A DNA stretch of 64,000 nucleotides from Bipolaris cookei (lineage: Eukaryota > Ascomycota > Dothideomycetes > Pleosporales > Pleosporaceae): contig NRSV01000008.1 of assembly GCA_002286855.1 (NCBI GenBank), forward strand, positions 638,800 through 702,799, read 5' to 3'. The notes below the pieces were generated by a model. The model saw only the letters and a list, made by a program, of their open reading frames with translations, made no database searches and was not told the origin of the DNA. The translations under genes were made by a program, and so were the position numbers. This document shows, piece after piece, positions 10,490-21,207 of the stretch (within the stretch, counting starts at the first letter, position 1; each line of letters begins with the position of its first letter).

Positions 10490-11390
10490 TAGTTAACTGT
10501 CTTAACCAGTATGACGTACCCCAACAAACTATTAGGCACTACAACACTTGGACTATAATGTCTCAACCACCAAACTCTGAATCTGAAGCGACCCTCCGCC
10601 ATCGACGCATTGGGAACCAGTCAACACGCGATACCCACCCTAAATCAGCCAATCTTGAGAAGACTGAAGAGAGGGCGCTTATACACTATATCGAGAAACT
10701 TGATGCGCAAGAATTTGCTCTAACGGTTCGTTGCGTTGAAGATATGGCCAATCAACTGCGCGCTGCGCGTGATGCAAAGCCTTTTGGCCCACGATGGCCT
10801 TCAAACTTCGTCAAACGCGAACCCGAGCTCAAATCACGAATGACTTGGTAGTGTAATCGCCAGAGAGTCTTATGTGGTGTCCAGATGTTATTGGGCCCTG
10901 GTTCGACCTTGTACACAATGTCAAAGCGAAGTATAGAGGTGCCGGACGGGCTAACGCCGGATTACGTCCTCCAACACTAATTATTCTACCCACTTCAACC
11001 ACCCATAACGTGACCACAATGCAATCAATTGGCGCTGCGCTTGCTGCTATTCTGCGCAAAAAAACCGGCGGAGGAGACAAAGAAAAGTCGAGAAATTCAG
11101 AAAGTCAATCGCGAGAAGGAAAGGCAGGGAGAGGCCCCGCAACTCGCCGCCGCGCGCGCTCAAGAAGCTCAAGAACGGGCAGCTGAAATTACAAAAAACC
11201 TCGGGATAGATAGAATGTAGCTAAAAGAAAAGCTTCACAGTCTCAATCTCAATCTCAAAATTCAACAAAGCGGCGTCGTGTTATAGGTGGTCAAAGTGGT
11301 AGGGGTGGCACTGAGTCGACCGCCAAGCCTCCTACCAAAACCACCACGCGCGGCCGCAACATAAGATTGCCAAAGACATTCGAGTAGATA
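10490..11390 (+). pseudogene. degraded pogo/Fot transposase relic
   Basis: Starts with the same MSQPP-type N-terminus as the neighbouring pogo element (ATG 10558). It carries a CENP-B HTH (VEDMANQLRAAR..PFGPRWPSNFVKREPELKSR) and then, after a frameshift, DVIGPWFDLVHNVKAKY. The catalytic core is absent. It resumes with a Lys/Arg/Glu/Ala coiled-coil-like tail (about 11060-11220) and a C-terminus of KRRRVIGGQSG..TTTRGRN type ending at TAG about 11388. Core deletion plus several stops make it dead. No inverted repeats could be assigned. Confidence 0.6.
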
Positions 11391-11546
11391 GCGATATTTT
11401 TTGGACTATTTAGACTACTCCACCAGAAATTCTCGCAATAATAGCTTGTGTATGGGGCTCTGCAGCCTCATTTTTAGTGGGCGGCCATATTTCGTGGGGT
11501 GTTGCAACCAGTGACCTGTTGCAAGCTATGACCATCTACAGTACAC
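11391..11546. other. spacer between two pogo elements
   Basis: Short transposon-flank sequence without features; ends with the TA target of the next element (11547-11548). Confidence 0.4.
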
Positions 11547-12108
11547 TACAGTAGAGGTTCGCGTAACGCCCGGGTTCGCGCAACGCCCCATCTCACCCCA
11601 ACAACAACAAAACTTTAACACCACACAACTCCACCAATATGGATCCGATTCAAAAAGCGATTGAAGAAATCGAATCGCGCGAACCAGGAGATGATTTCTC
11701 GTACGGCAAAGTTGCTGCCAAGTACGGTGTTGAGCGTAGCACGCTGGCTCGAAGGCACCAAGGGCTTTCAACAACCCGCAACGCTGCGCACCAAGTACTC
11801 CACCCAGAACACGAAGCTGAGCTTGTACAATATATCAAAACGCTTCATGAACGAAATTTGCCTCCTTCAAGAGTAATGATACAACAGTTTGCCAGCCAGC
11901 TGGCTGGCAAACCGGTCTCCAGAAGCTGGGTTACCCGGTTTATCCACCGCCATCCCAAGTATCTCATCTCACGCTACACCAAAGGCATGACCAAGGAACG
12001 GACTAAAGCTGATTCCGGAGCCAGATACAACTTGTATTTCAAGCTTCTCCTTGAAAAGATGGAGGAGTACGATATACAGCCGCTCCATATATTCAATATG
12101 GACGAAAA

Positions 12109-12156
12109 GGGGTTTCAACTCGGAGGGGTTTCAACTCGGAGGGGTTTCAACTCGGC
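12109..12156 (+). repeat. 16-bp x3 tandem repeat (frameshifting)
   Basis: Three copies of GGGGTTTCAACTCGG(A/C) in the codons following the first catalytic Asp of the transposase. Confidence 0.95.
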
Positions 12157-12551
12157 CGGGTTGGGGGAACAAAGCGTATATTCAATAAGACGCTTTGGGA
12201 GCAAAAGGGGAAAAGGCAAGTACTTGAAGACGGCAACAGCGAGTGGATAACAGTGGTGGCTTGTATTTGTTCGGATGGCAAACCTCTAAGTCCTACACTC
12301 ATCTTCCAGGGAGCCAACGGAGCTGTTCAATCAAGCTGGGTTGAAGCTATACAAGCAGGGGAGCACTCAGTCTTTGTAACCTCATCTCCCTCCGGCTGGA
12401 GCAACAACGATATTGGGTTAGCTTGGCTCAAAGGGGTGTTCGAACGGGAGACTAGACGACACGCTTTGACTGGGTATCGATTACTACTCCTTGACGGCCA
12501 CGGATCCCATGTAACCATGGAGTTTATTGAGTTTTGCCACGAACACAAGAT

Positions 12552-12576
12552 NNNNNNNNNNNNNNNNNNNNNNNNN
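12552..12576. other. run of 25 N
   Basis: Unresolved bases inside the transposase ORF. The gap size equals the expected coding distance between HEHK and ATHTLQPLDV, so it is probably ambiguous base calls over a repeat and not a true gap. Confidence 0.95.
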
Positions 12577-13673
12577 GCTACCCATACGCTTCAGCCACTT
12601 GATGTGGTGATGTTCAAACCCCTTGCACAAGCTTACTCAAATGAGCTGTCCGGATACCTCCAGGACAGTCAGGGGTTACTCAATTTGACCAAAGGAGACT
12701 TCTTCCCGCTCTTCTGGAGCTCCTGGAACAGCGTATTCAAACCTCCACTCATCAAGAGGTCTTTTGAAGCCACGGGTATATACCCACCCAACCCAGACGC
12801 TGTACTCAAGAAGTTTGCCAAGGAGGCTTCAGATTCTGACAGCAGTCAGTCAGTCCTCTCCGGTGAGGATTGGCTCAAGCTCAAGTCAATTGTACGCCGT
12901 GAGGTGAAGGATCAGAGCAGTAAAGACGTCAAGAAGCTTCAACGAAGTTTACACCACATTGCAGCTCAAAATCAACTCCTCCACGGTGAAATCCGGGGCC
13001 TCAAGCGGTCCCTGGCCATCAAGGAGAGGCGACCAAAGCAGAGCTACACCCTCCAGCTTGATGAGGACGAGGTTTACCATGGGGGAGCCAAATTGTGGTC
13101 GCCCAGGAGTGTACAACGAGCTCGCGATCGTCGGGCTTCACAACAACAACAAGCCGAGCTTGAAAAGCTTCAAAAAGCCAAGCAAGCCGAGATCAAGAAG
13201 GCAGCTCGCGATTGTGATCTTCAACTCAAAGCTGTGAGGCGTGTAGAGCGGGAGAAACGGGCGGAGGAGAAGAGAAAAGATGACGCTGCAAAGCAGGCCA
13301 AGAAACAACACCAGCAGCTCATCAACAACACCAAAAAGCTTATAAAATTATCCCAAAAGGGTAAGCGCAAGGCTTCAACAGCTCACAAGCCAGCTGTAAA
13401 GCGTCAGAAACGTGTTGTGGGTGGTACAGCTTCTGTGGGAGCCCGGGTAGTTGCACAGCCAGTTCCACCCAAAACCACCAGAACGCGTACAATCCGCCGC
13501 CCAAAAAAAGATTTAGACTAGCGCAAAGTCTTCGCAGGCTATTATATAGTATAAATCTACTTTTGCGCAATTACATCACGATTTGTTGAGGCGTTACAGC
13601 TGCAATACTCATGAAGCTGTTGTGTTGTGGGTGGGGCGTTGCGCGAACCCGGGCGTTACGCGAACCTCTACTG

Positions 13674-14846
13674 TAGGGCGACCCAGGCGTTAGCGTCATT
13701 GAACAGATTTCTGCCTGCGCGATCGTGCTTCTTGCGAACATGAACTGCAAGTAATGGTTGCTGGTCCACGAGCATATACAACAAGCCCCGCAGCACAGCT
13801 GTGGCACTATTGATACGCGAGTCTGTCGCTTGGCAGAAGAAGTACGATAGAAGGGCAGTCTGAGGTAAAGAGTTTTGCAGTTCGTCGATAATACCACACA
13901 ACAGCATTGTCTTGCCTTTACCAGGATCGCCTTTCACCCAGAGCAGTCGGCTGTGTTGGTCATCATATCACTGCTTGAATGTGGTGTTGTCAAGAATCCA
14001 GCGGTAGGAGTCTGCTAGTAGTCCACCTTTGGTGTCCTCAATGCGCTTCTTGTCGTCGCACGGATCTGTTTGGCGTATGTCTTGAATGCATCGTTCCAAC
14101 TTGTCGACCTCGCCTGTCAAACGCTTGAATGCGCCGGCCTCGCCCTCGCCATATACCGGCGCTAGCTCAACATTAAGGATGCCTTGTAAGCAGTATGCTC
14201 TGTCCTCGACGCGCCTAGTCGTCCGTCCTTCTGCCCACCTTAACCGCTCGTTGACGCTGAATCGAGAGAGTGGGGTCCCGTTGAGCACTTCGGACGGAAT
14301 GTTAGTTATCTCGTGAATCATCGTCTGCAGGGATGTCTTGCTACCAAGGCTCTCTCCTTCTTGCGAGAAGAACTCAACTATGGTAGGAGCGAGAAGCTCT
14401 TGAAACGTCCAGCCCCGCGTAAACCACTGACTTAGCTTAAAAGCAGGCTCCCAGCTAAGCTCACTGGCTCTATCACAAGCTTTCCTCTTCCTCTTCCTCT
14501 TCCTCTTCCAAACATCTGACAGATAGGCATAGCATCTGGTTGCGTTACGGTACCAGCGAAACATCGATCGGATAGAGAAGGCGAGTTCAGCCTTGTTGAC
14601 CTTGTCAATGCAACACGTGTCAATCCAAAAGTATTGTAGATTATCTTGCCGTGCTTGTTCTCCGCAGAAGACGATCTTCTTATAGCCTAGCTTTGTCTTG
14701 CCACCGCCTGCCTGGAGGTCCGCAAAGGTCACCTCGTCGTCATCTGCGCCCCAGGTGTGTGAGAGTATCGCGTAGGGGGGTATGTCGCCATCGTCGAAGC
14801 TGTGGATGCTAAGCTCTCCCCTTTCACTGTACCACAAGAGCCGCAT
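13674..14846 (-). pseudogene. HET-NACHT (STAND receptor) gene, truncated copy
   Basis: Paralog of the HET-NACHT-WD40 gene at 35.2-38.3 kb. ATG at 14846 opens a 292-aa HET domain (PPYAILSHTWGADDDEV, YFWIDTCCIDKVNKAE, SQWFTRGWTFQELLAP). It includes a Lys/Arg run from a short CTCTTC repeat that the paralog lacks. TGA at 13968-13970 separates it from the in-frame NACHT start with Walker A (KGDPGKGKTML). The NACHT part ends about 60 codons later at the TIR of the inserted pogo element (13671). HET domains trigger programmed cell death in fungal incompatibility and NACHT gives NTP-dependent assembly. A free HET protein from the first ORF is possible but unproven. Confidence 0.8.
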
Positions 14847-15549
14847 AGGTTCGTGTGGGTGTATAGTAGGTATAGTTATGCGATAAGAATAGGACTCGAA
14901 AGGCTAAAGTCGGTAGCCTGGTGGTGCGGGCGCTTGCTTGCTAGTTGCTTTCATGCTACTGATGGATGGTAAGCCTATAGAGAGAATGACGAGCAGGTGC
15001 ACCACCCTAAATACCAATAGGACCCTGTGATGCGTCAAGATGTCGCGAGCTGAGGCTACCGGCTTTCGCTGTATGCCTGGCTTGGTGGTGAATCCTGTGT
15101 GAAGCCCTAAGCGGGGTAAGGCGTGGCTCCATGTACGCGTCGTGCACTGCCCGCAAGGCTGAATCGCGTCTTCATCGAGAGCTGCATAGAATATAAAGCC
15201 TTTGGCGCTACTGGCAGGGTCTAAACTCTGACGCGCTTAAAGCTTGCCTGTTACGACGCAGGAGAAACGAGAAAGCAGCCGCGCAAATGAAACATTTGTG
15301 AATAACGTCTAACTAGATAAGAGAAATCGTCCTATCAGATAGCACAATAAAGCTAGCTCATCAATAATAGCAGGAGACGATGCATACATGGGGAGTCAGA
15401 TATTTAATTTGACTTGAGCTTCACCGATATAACTAACAACATCATGTAAAACTGGAGAGAAAACGAGAGATTAAGTATTCAATATATACGCATCATCACG
15501 CCTGACGCTGCTTTTCTTTATATGTATCAAACCTACATTCAATCTTGCG
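14847..15549. other. upstream region of the HET gene, part of a duplication
   Basis: 14847 to about 15250 is clearly similar to 38289 to about 38690 (for example GTGTATAGTAGG, then TGATGGATGG about 100 bp later), so the duplication of the two HET genes includes about 400 bp of promoter. No ORF is seen in the remaining AT-rich sequence. Confidence 0.55.
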
Positions 15550-15918
15550 TCAAAGCATCAAATAAAGTGATTTTCGATAGGCAGTAGACCGACTACTTTG
15601 ATTCCAAGTCTTTTGTAGCGCTTGGACCGTGTCTGCTCTAAGAGCCTCAATACGCCTTCGGTGCACACTGTTTTCAGGTTCTCCAGTCACTTGATTTTCA
15701 AGCGCCGCTAGCTTGAACAGGAGTTGCCTTTGAACCTCTAAGGTCCCCTCAACTTCGTATATCTCGCGCTCGTTGTCTTTAAGTATTTGATCGCTAAATC
15801 GGCCTTTGTCATTAAAGACTCTGCGTTCACAATAACGATTCCTGTCTTTGAAATATGTATAGTCGTGTTCATCAATGAACTTTCGAATAGGTTTAGATGG
15901 TCTCCACCTGATTGCCAT
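15550..15918 (-). CDS. hypothetical 122-aa basic, helical protein
   Basis: Complete single-exon ORF from ATG 15918 to its stop at 15550. Charged and largely helical by eye, with a Glu/Leu/Gln-rich stretch (residues 55-80, EREIYEVEGTLEVQRQLL) that could be a short coiled coil, and a basic C-terminus. No signal peptide, membrane segment or motif I recognise. Composition is coding-like and there is no competing repeat, so it is plausibly a real, lineage-specific gene, although it could be a remnant of a larger one. Confidence 0.4.
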   Translation of the reverse strand: MAIRWRPSKPIRKFIDEHDYTYFKDRNRYCERRVFNDKGRFSDQILKDNEREIYEVEGTLEVQRQLLFKLAALENQVTGEPENSVHRRRIEALRADTVQALQKTWNQSSRSTAYRKSLYLML

Positions 15919-16644
15919 GTTGCTTAGATAGTAGCTTCGCGACTATCAAGTCTTCGAAAGTTGGGTTGCACGTATTTTGTAGGTTGGCTTGAGCTACTTA
16001 TAGAGGTGGCCGCATATCAATTGACATCCGTCTCTATGTCTAAAGAGTGGCCAATCGGATTGAAAGGATCGCAGACTTCTATCGCAGCCGCTGCAAGGAT
16101 GCGTCTGCGGCTATTGCAGAACGTCAAAGCTAGAGCGACCTATCGCAGTATATGCAAGAACGGGGAGGTAGCAATTGCAACCGAGCCATAGCAACAACTA
16201 TACGTAAGAGGAAGATCAAAAAAGTTGCTTAAAATGCACGCACAATTCTTCTTACCACACAATCCCGCATCTACGCGTGCGACAACTCCTATGACCCCTG
16301 CGCTCTGATTGGTCGTTTTCGTCACTCAAGGACAGAAATCGGCTGTTCATAAAACGACGTTGACTGAACGTGGGTTAAAAGTTGCTGTCGTCAGTAATAT
16401 TAGAGTGATAATAAACTTAGCGTCTTTCCCTTCTACCGCTCCAGGTGTACTGCACAGTTTCCCATATCGTTTTTCGTAAACACAGTGCTCCTTCCGCTAT
16501 TGTGCGTAGTGATACACCCTATGCTTTTACATATCATGCGCTCTCTTATACTGGCATGTACCCTTGTCGTTTTGAGCTATCGTTTCTGATATTTAGTAGA
16601 GTCCTGATGGAAACGAGGCTCTACTGAGCTATGGCTGGACTAGG
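15919..16644. other. no recognisable gene
   Basis: Intergenic sequence between divergent small genes. Open frames of about 60-76 codons have no recognisable content. It probably holds promoters for both neighbours. Confidence 0.4.
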
Positions 16645-18176
16645 ATGGAAGAAACGGGAGAAGATGTGCGTTATCATGGTCCAGACAGGACCGACTGACA
16701 CTCTTAGTTCATCCATCTAGGCAAAGCGTTCTTGACCTTGCTCGCAACTATACAAGGCAATCGTCTTGATTATGTCCAGGCTAAGCTTTCCCCTCATAAG
16801 CTAGTATTTGAACATTCCTCTCGTGAGGACTCGAACGAAGCAATAGAAACTGCACTATCTGATACTCAAAGAATCCAGTTCTATCCTAGAATTCTCAATT
16901 CACACCTCACAGCTGCCAGAATACCTGATGCTAGTCAGCATAGTTCTGTCTATCACGAAATTAGTCGAGCGTCTTTTGTTGATGGAAAGGCGCCGCGTTC
17001 GAGCAACAGCGTAAAACACGTATCCCAATACCTAACACCGGAAGAGTCTATGGTCACAGAAGGATTAGGGACTCCTTTAGATGCAACTGAAACCTTACAT
17101 TTCGAGAATGCGGAAGACAGAGGACCAGAACCTATCCTAAATGATGTCCCTTCCCTACACTTAGCTACTCAGTCAAGGATGCCTTCCGTACCTCCATCCG
17201 TGCTATCGTCTGACTGGAGTACAAGCCCAGTACAGGAAACGGAATTTACATTACCAGATGATGCAATAGTGACTCATTGGCTTTACTCGTACGACCAGCT
17301 GAGCCGCCTCTATAGGTCCTCATACGAAGAGATCCAGTATGTGATTGAGATTGGTGATTCGTTTCTGCGAGAAGACGCAAAAGATTTCATCAATAGTTTC
17401 TGTCGTAGTTGGGATGCAGAGGATCCATGGTCTCGCCTTCCTACCGGCAATTCAGTGACTGGCATGTCCTTGACAGAAAAGATATTCAAAAGCCTCCAGT
17501 GTGCTGAAACAATCTCAGCTGACTCATTAGTCGAACCTATCAAACTAAGAATGGCAAGGGTTCTATTATATCATCAATATGAGCAGAAACTCATCGAGCT
17601 TAGACACAACTCTAGCTCAACCACTCGTCTTTCTTCAGGCAAGGGTTTAGCTAGCATAGCAAAGTCCGTCATCTTGGAAAGAATATATGGGTCGCAGTAT
17701 AAGAACCTCACTGCACACGCTAAACGAAAACGCGAGAACAGCCTCAAATGGCATACGAGAATTGGCAAGAGATGGTCATATGTGACATCTCAGCTTGGAG
17801 TTGGGATAATTTTGACTTGCAGCCATATTCTAGAGATTCATATGTGAGAAACATATATCATAATCATGTTATTTACTAAATCTTCTAATAAAGCTCTAGA
17901 AATGATCCTAAGAAGCTACCAGACCAAGGACTAATGATCCTTCTAACGTACCTATTACATGCGTACCCTAAAGGCGTCAGTGCTAGTCGAACGGTGGATC
18001 TTCTAGTTAAATCTATTATGGAGGGGGCCATGCCCTTAACCTGTCCACTTGCAGCACAAACGGCAAGTAGACTTGACGGATACAGTCAGGAGAATGAAAA
18101 GGCAATAGCTGAGCTGAAGGGCGAATGGCATTTGGTAAATCGGCCGGATAAGGCTATGAGGGTGATTTCGGTGTAG
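16645..18176 (+). CDS. spliced hypothetical protein, ~479 aa
   Basis: The long ORF 16708-17843 lacks an ATG start but joins others through two well-formed introns. Intron 1 is 16666-16707 (GTGCGT, CTGAC branch, CTTAG), preceded by a 7-codon first exon with ATG 16645. Intron 2 is 17844-17893 (GTGAGA, TTACTAAAT branch, AAG) and joins in frame to 17894-18176, giving 480 codons including the stop. Residues about 55-190 are Ser/Thr-rich and look disordered. The second half is globular and charged (HWLYSYDQLSRLYRSSYEE; KRWSYVTSQLGVGIILTCSH). No domain is recognised. Exon 1 is the least certain part; intron 2 is well supported because it restores about 90 more coding codons. Confidence 0.55.
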
Positions 18177-18188
18177 TAGCTAAGATAT

Positions 18189-18312
18189 GCTGGCATTGGC
18201 AGGGGTTTGCGGAAGGATACTTCTCCAACTATTCATATGTGCTGTGTGGCAGTCGAAATGTGCTGGTATTTGCAGGGGCTTGCGGAAAGATACTTCTCTA
18301 ACTATCCATGCG
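18189..18312 (+). repeat. 50-bp direct repeat, copies differ only by transitions
   Basis: Two copies (about 18187-18238 and 18261-18312) of a segment containing GGGGYTTGCGGAARGATACT. Almost all differences are C/T or G/A. Confidence 0.7.
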
Positions 18313-18356
18313 TACCTTGGAAAAATTGAGTGTCTCAGATCAGCACAGGAAGTTTC

Positions 18357-18595
18357 CAGCGACAGGGTGTTTCTAGGAGCACAGCGTTCCTAAAAACATC
18401 CTGCTTCTAAAAACTAATTGCTCCTAGAAACACTCTGCTTCTAGGAGCACAGAGTTTCTAGAAACACCCTGCTCCTACAAACACTCTGCTCCTACAAACA
18501 CCCTGCTCGTGAAACGCTCTGCTCCTAGAAACACCCTGCTCGTGAAACGCTCTGCTCCTAGAAACGCTATGTTCCTAAAAAAATCCTGCCGCATT
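18357..18595 (+). repeat. 17-bp minisatellite
   Basis: Array of about a dozen variants of CTCTGCTCCTAGAAACA, including AGGAGC/GCTCCT inversions near 18370-18450. Confidence 0.75.
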
Positions 18596-18968
18596 TGAAC
18601 GTGGTCTAACTCTTAGGAACTTGTCAATTTCTCTAATATCACGAACTTCGGTCAATCTAAATCTCAAACGTCCTGGTAATCTTAGGAGATACGATGCAGA
18701 GAGAATAGATAGACTTCCAGGGCACATGATAGCATCCACTGGAGGCCTTGAAGGAGGCTGTGCGGCTGCATATACGGTACAACACTCCTGATGATGCGGG
18801 CACCTGCAGCCATCACGACTACTTCCAGGTCCTATCGCACTGGCTAATAAGGCCGAATACTGCAGGTTCATCGAGTTTTCCATGGCTATGCCTGAAGCTG
18901 TCTGGACTTATTTCTCAGTGTAACTCTACCTGAGCTCCACTCTACGGAACCAGTTTACGAAGTAAAGC

Positions 18969-19911
18969 ATGTACAAAAGGTGCGAGCCCCCCATATTCAG
19001 TACTGCACCAACTCTTGTCACTATGGCACCCTTCGTATCAGTCAGCCTTGCGATTTGCTTTTCAGTTGGATCTTTACTAAGCAGCACGCTCACTTGCCTC
19101 GATATCAGAAATCTATTCAGAGCAGAAGTCCGGGTGTCTGAGTACGACTACCGTTGGGAAAAAATTATGGGAGTTATTGTCGGTACCAGTTCAGTAGGCC
19201 TAGGGATCACTGGACTCATTGCAATTGCGACCAAACCCCATCCAGCAGAGATGTACTCCTGGCTTGACGCAATCATTATGTGTAATCTCCAACTTCTTAC
19301 TAGCAACAACGTAAGATAGTCTGCCTACCTTGACAGTTCGTCTCCAACTAACAGAAAATTCAGCTCGTCCGAATGCTCCAAATCTTCATCTCTCCTCCCT
19401 AGAGCATATGGGCGGTACATCTGGTGGCGGTCTTGACTATACTGGATATTGCTTCCGCTGTTACGTAGGTGAACTCAATTCGTATCGAGGTTGTCTAAAT
19501 GCGAGTAGGGGTAAAACAAAATCTTCTGCTTACGAGTCGGCACTGCTAACTCGTTTCGCTGCTGCATCCCTTTTCTCTTCGGCACTCTCACACAAGCAAC
19601 TAGAGATCCACAAGAACTCAGGATCGGAGACCGGAGATGGAGACGAAGAATATATGCGATTATTGCATGCATTCGTCTTTACAAATGCTGCTGCAGCATC
19701 TAGCCAATTTTGTAGTGCGGTCTTCACCTCCAGTTTCTCACTTGCTGGTAGAAGCACTTCCACCAAACTGCGACAAGGCATTTTTATGGTGAGTCTTCTT
19801 TGGACTTCATCTCGTTATCTAATTGTTGCCAGGCATGTACTTTTATACAGCTATCATGCTATCTCCCTTTCTATATCAATCGGATATGGCGTCAAATCAT
19901 TGTGCCAATAA
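18969..19911 (+). CDS. possible multi-exon membrane protein (structure unresolved)
   Basis: The first open segment (18969-19310) reads a plausible integral-membrane N-terminal half. Hydrophobic stretches lie at VSVSLAICFSVGSLLSS and IMGVIVGTSSVGLGITGLIA, followed by IIMCNLQLL. It ends at a good donor (GTAAGA, 19311) with acceptors ACAG (19354) or TTCAG (19363). The exon after it closes quickly in that frame, while a second long open segment (19330-19911) contains further hydrophobic stretches (GIFMVSLLWTS, VLLYSYHAISLSISIG). A frame error, another intron or pseudogenisation could explain this. Family unknown. Confidence 0.3.
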
Positions 19912-20435
19912 GCGAGTGGATGAGAAGACTGCGCCACTCATTCCCATGCAGATTGGCAGACGGGAGTAACCTTTAGATAGAGCAATGTTGGAAGAAAGGT
20001 TGCGAGGGAAACTCTATTCAGGGGCTAAGCATCGATTCGTACATCAGTTTGGCTAGAGATACGCTAGTTAGAGGCGTTATTATATGTTCTCTGCCGAACT
20101 TTCATAATGATTACTGTATGGAAATGCGACAAGAATATGTGATTGTTCAAAGGAATGAGTTTTGGTAGTACTTACTCTGTTCGTCTAGCTAGTTAGTATT
20201 GCTACTTTGATATTCCACATTGTGGCTGGGGGCAACTGTGGCTGTAGCGATGCAATGAGCCAAACCGTTGAGCCAAGTGGAAGCGCTTTCTAAGCCCCTC
20301 TAGGAGGAGCAATGCTAAGTAAGTCTTCCACTCTACTTTATGTAGTGCATAGTCTCAATGAGAGGAGCTGGTCCAATACAAACAGCGTCATTTGATTGAA
20401 ATATAGCCTTGCTATAGCTCTTCCAAATCTGCTTA
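19912..20435. other. no recognisable gene
   Basis: AT-rich spacer downstream of both neighbouring genes, with no repeat or ORF I can support. Confidence 0.4.
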
Positions 20436-21206
20436 CTAGGCATGTCTGTTTGACAACCACTTCACAAGCTTGGCTATCGGCCCGCCGTTTAGCCTCTGTT
20501 CGCAAGACCCACTACCTACATGCTGGAAGAGTCCTGAAAGTTTCGAAAACGTAGTGTCGCATTCTGGACACCTGAACGGATAAACCGCGCCATCGTACTC
20601 TTCCTCCAAATCATAATAACTAAGGATATCGTCACGGTATTCCTCGTCCAGGAACTTCTGCCATTAATAACACATTGCAGCTAACTTATTTAAGTCCAGA
20701 ATATTAATACCAGACGTACACGTCCCAGACTCTAGATGGATTATCATCCCAGAATAAGTAGTGAAGGACCGAGTGCAACCATAGCATTCGACGGAAGGCT
20801 TCAGGTGCACCAGCTTGTGCTATTAGCTACTAGAGCGAGGACTGAATCAGGGTACGAGTAGTGCGTTCAAACACGGTAATACCCACATGTCGCAGGTTGT
20901 TGAGGCTATCGAAATGACGCTCGCATGTCGTACACACATTGTCATTCCTCAAATGGTCCCTGTACGCTTGGCTATCCGGTATCCACCACCCATCATCGTC
21001 ACAACCATCGCACATACTCCTATGAAGCGTGCTGCGATTGTGTTGTACTAACTCATCATAGGAGGAGCCGTCGAACTGGCAGACATCGCAAATGTGGTGA
21101 CGAGCCGAGGCATCATAATGCTGGTCTCTTGCTCGACTGGTATCGAATGTTCGGTCGCAACGGTGGCAGTAAGGTTTTGTACGAGAACTAACATCAGCGT
21201 ATTCAT
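20436..21206 (-). pseudogene. C2H2 zinc-finger gene, one intron, LINE-truncated, one nonsense codon
   Basis: Exon 1 (21206-20887) encodes YCHRCDRTFDTSRARDQH, ICDVCQFDGSSYDELVQH, a CDGC segment and VCTTCERHFDSLNNLRHH. A 67-bp intron (20886-20820; GTGGGT..GCTAATAG) leads in frame into exon 2, which encodes ECYGCTRSF..MIIHLESGTC and CPECDTTFSKLSGLFQH and ends at TAG 20436-20438. This is a tandem C2H2 protein, probably nucleic-acid binding. TAA at 20664-20666 interrupts exon 2 at AAMCY*WQKF; CAA to TAA is a CpA-to-TpA transition, classic for RIP. The 5' end is cut by the LINE starting at about 21208, so the start codon and N-terminus are missing. Confidence 0.7.
20820..20886 (-). other. intron of the C2H2 gene
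   Basis: GTGGGT donor, CTAATAG acceptor with overlapping branch-like GCTAAT; removal restores the histidines of the fourth finger. Confidence 0.65.
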
Positions 21207-21207
21207 C

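Larger units (their letters stand above)
11639..13521 (+). pseudogene. pogo transposase, frameshifted by a 16-bp triplication
   Basis: HTH region (YGKVAAKYGVERSTLARR) and CENP-B HTH (MIQQFASQLAGKPVSRSWVTRF), then the first Asp (IFNMDEKGF), second Asp (LLLLDGHGSH) and third Asp (TLQPLDVVMF), followed by a long Lys/Glu/Gln coiled-coil tail and a basic C-terminus. The 16-bp unit GGGGTTTCAACTCGGA is present three times at 12109-12156. The two extra copies add 32 bp, shift the frame and lead to TGA at 12248-12250. With a single copy the frame would run straight into the downstream ORF. A run of 25 N lies just before the third Asp; its length keeps the frame and fits the usual spacing. Confidence 0.85.
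11549..13671 (+). mobile_element. pogo-type transposon with 42-bp perfect TIRs
   Basis: Perfect 42-bp inverted repeats at 11549-11590 and 13630-13671, starting CAGTAGAGGTTCGCG, flanked by TA at 11547-11548 and 13672-13673. Each TIR holds two copies of GGTTCGCG(T/C)AACGCCC at a 17-bp offset. Its right end lies exactly at the truncation point of a HET-NACHT gene on the minus strand. The left flank is not the continuation of that gene, so sequence was lost or rearranged. Confidence 0.9.

Noticed and set aside
18748..18933. ALKEAVRLH resembling the cytochrome P450 helix-K motif
   Set aside because: Only about ten residues match; flanking sequence has no P450 features and the frame has nearby stops.
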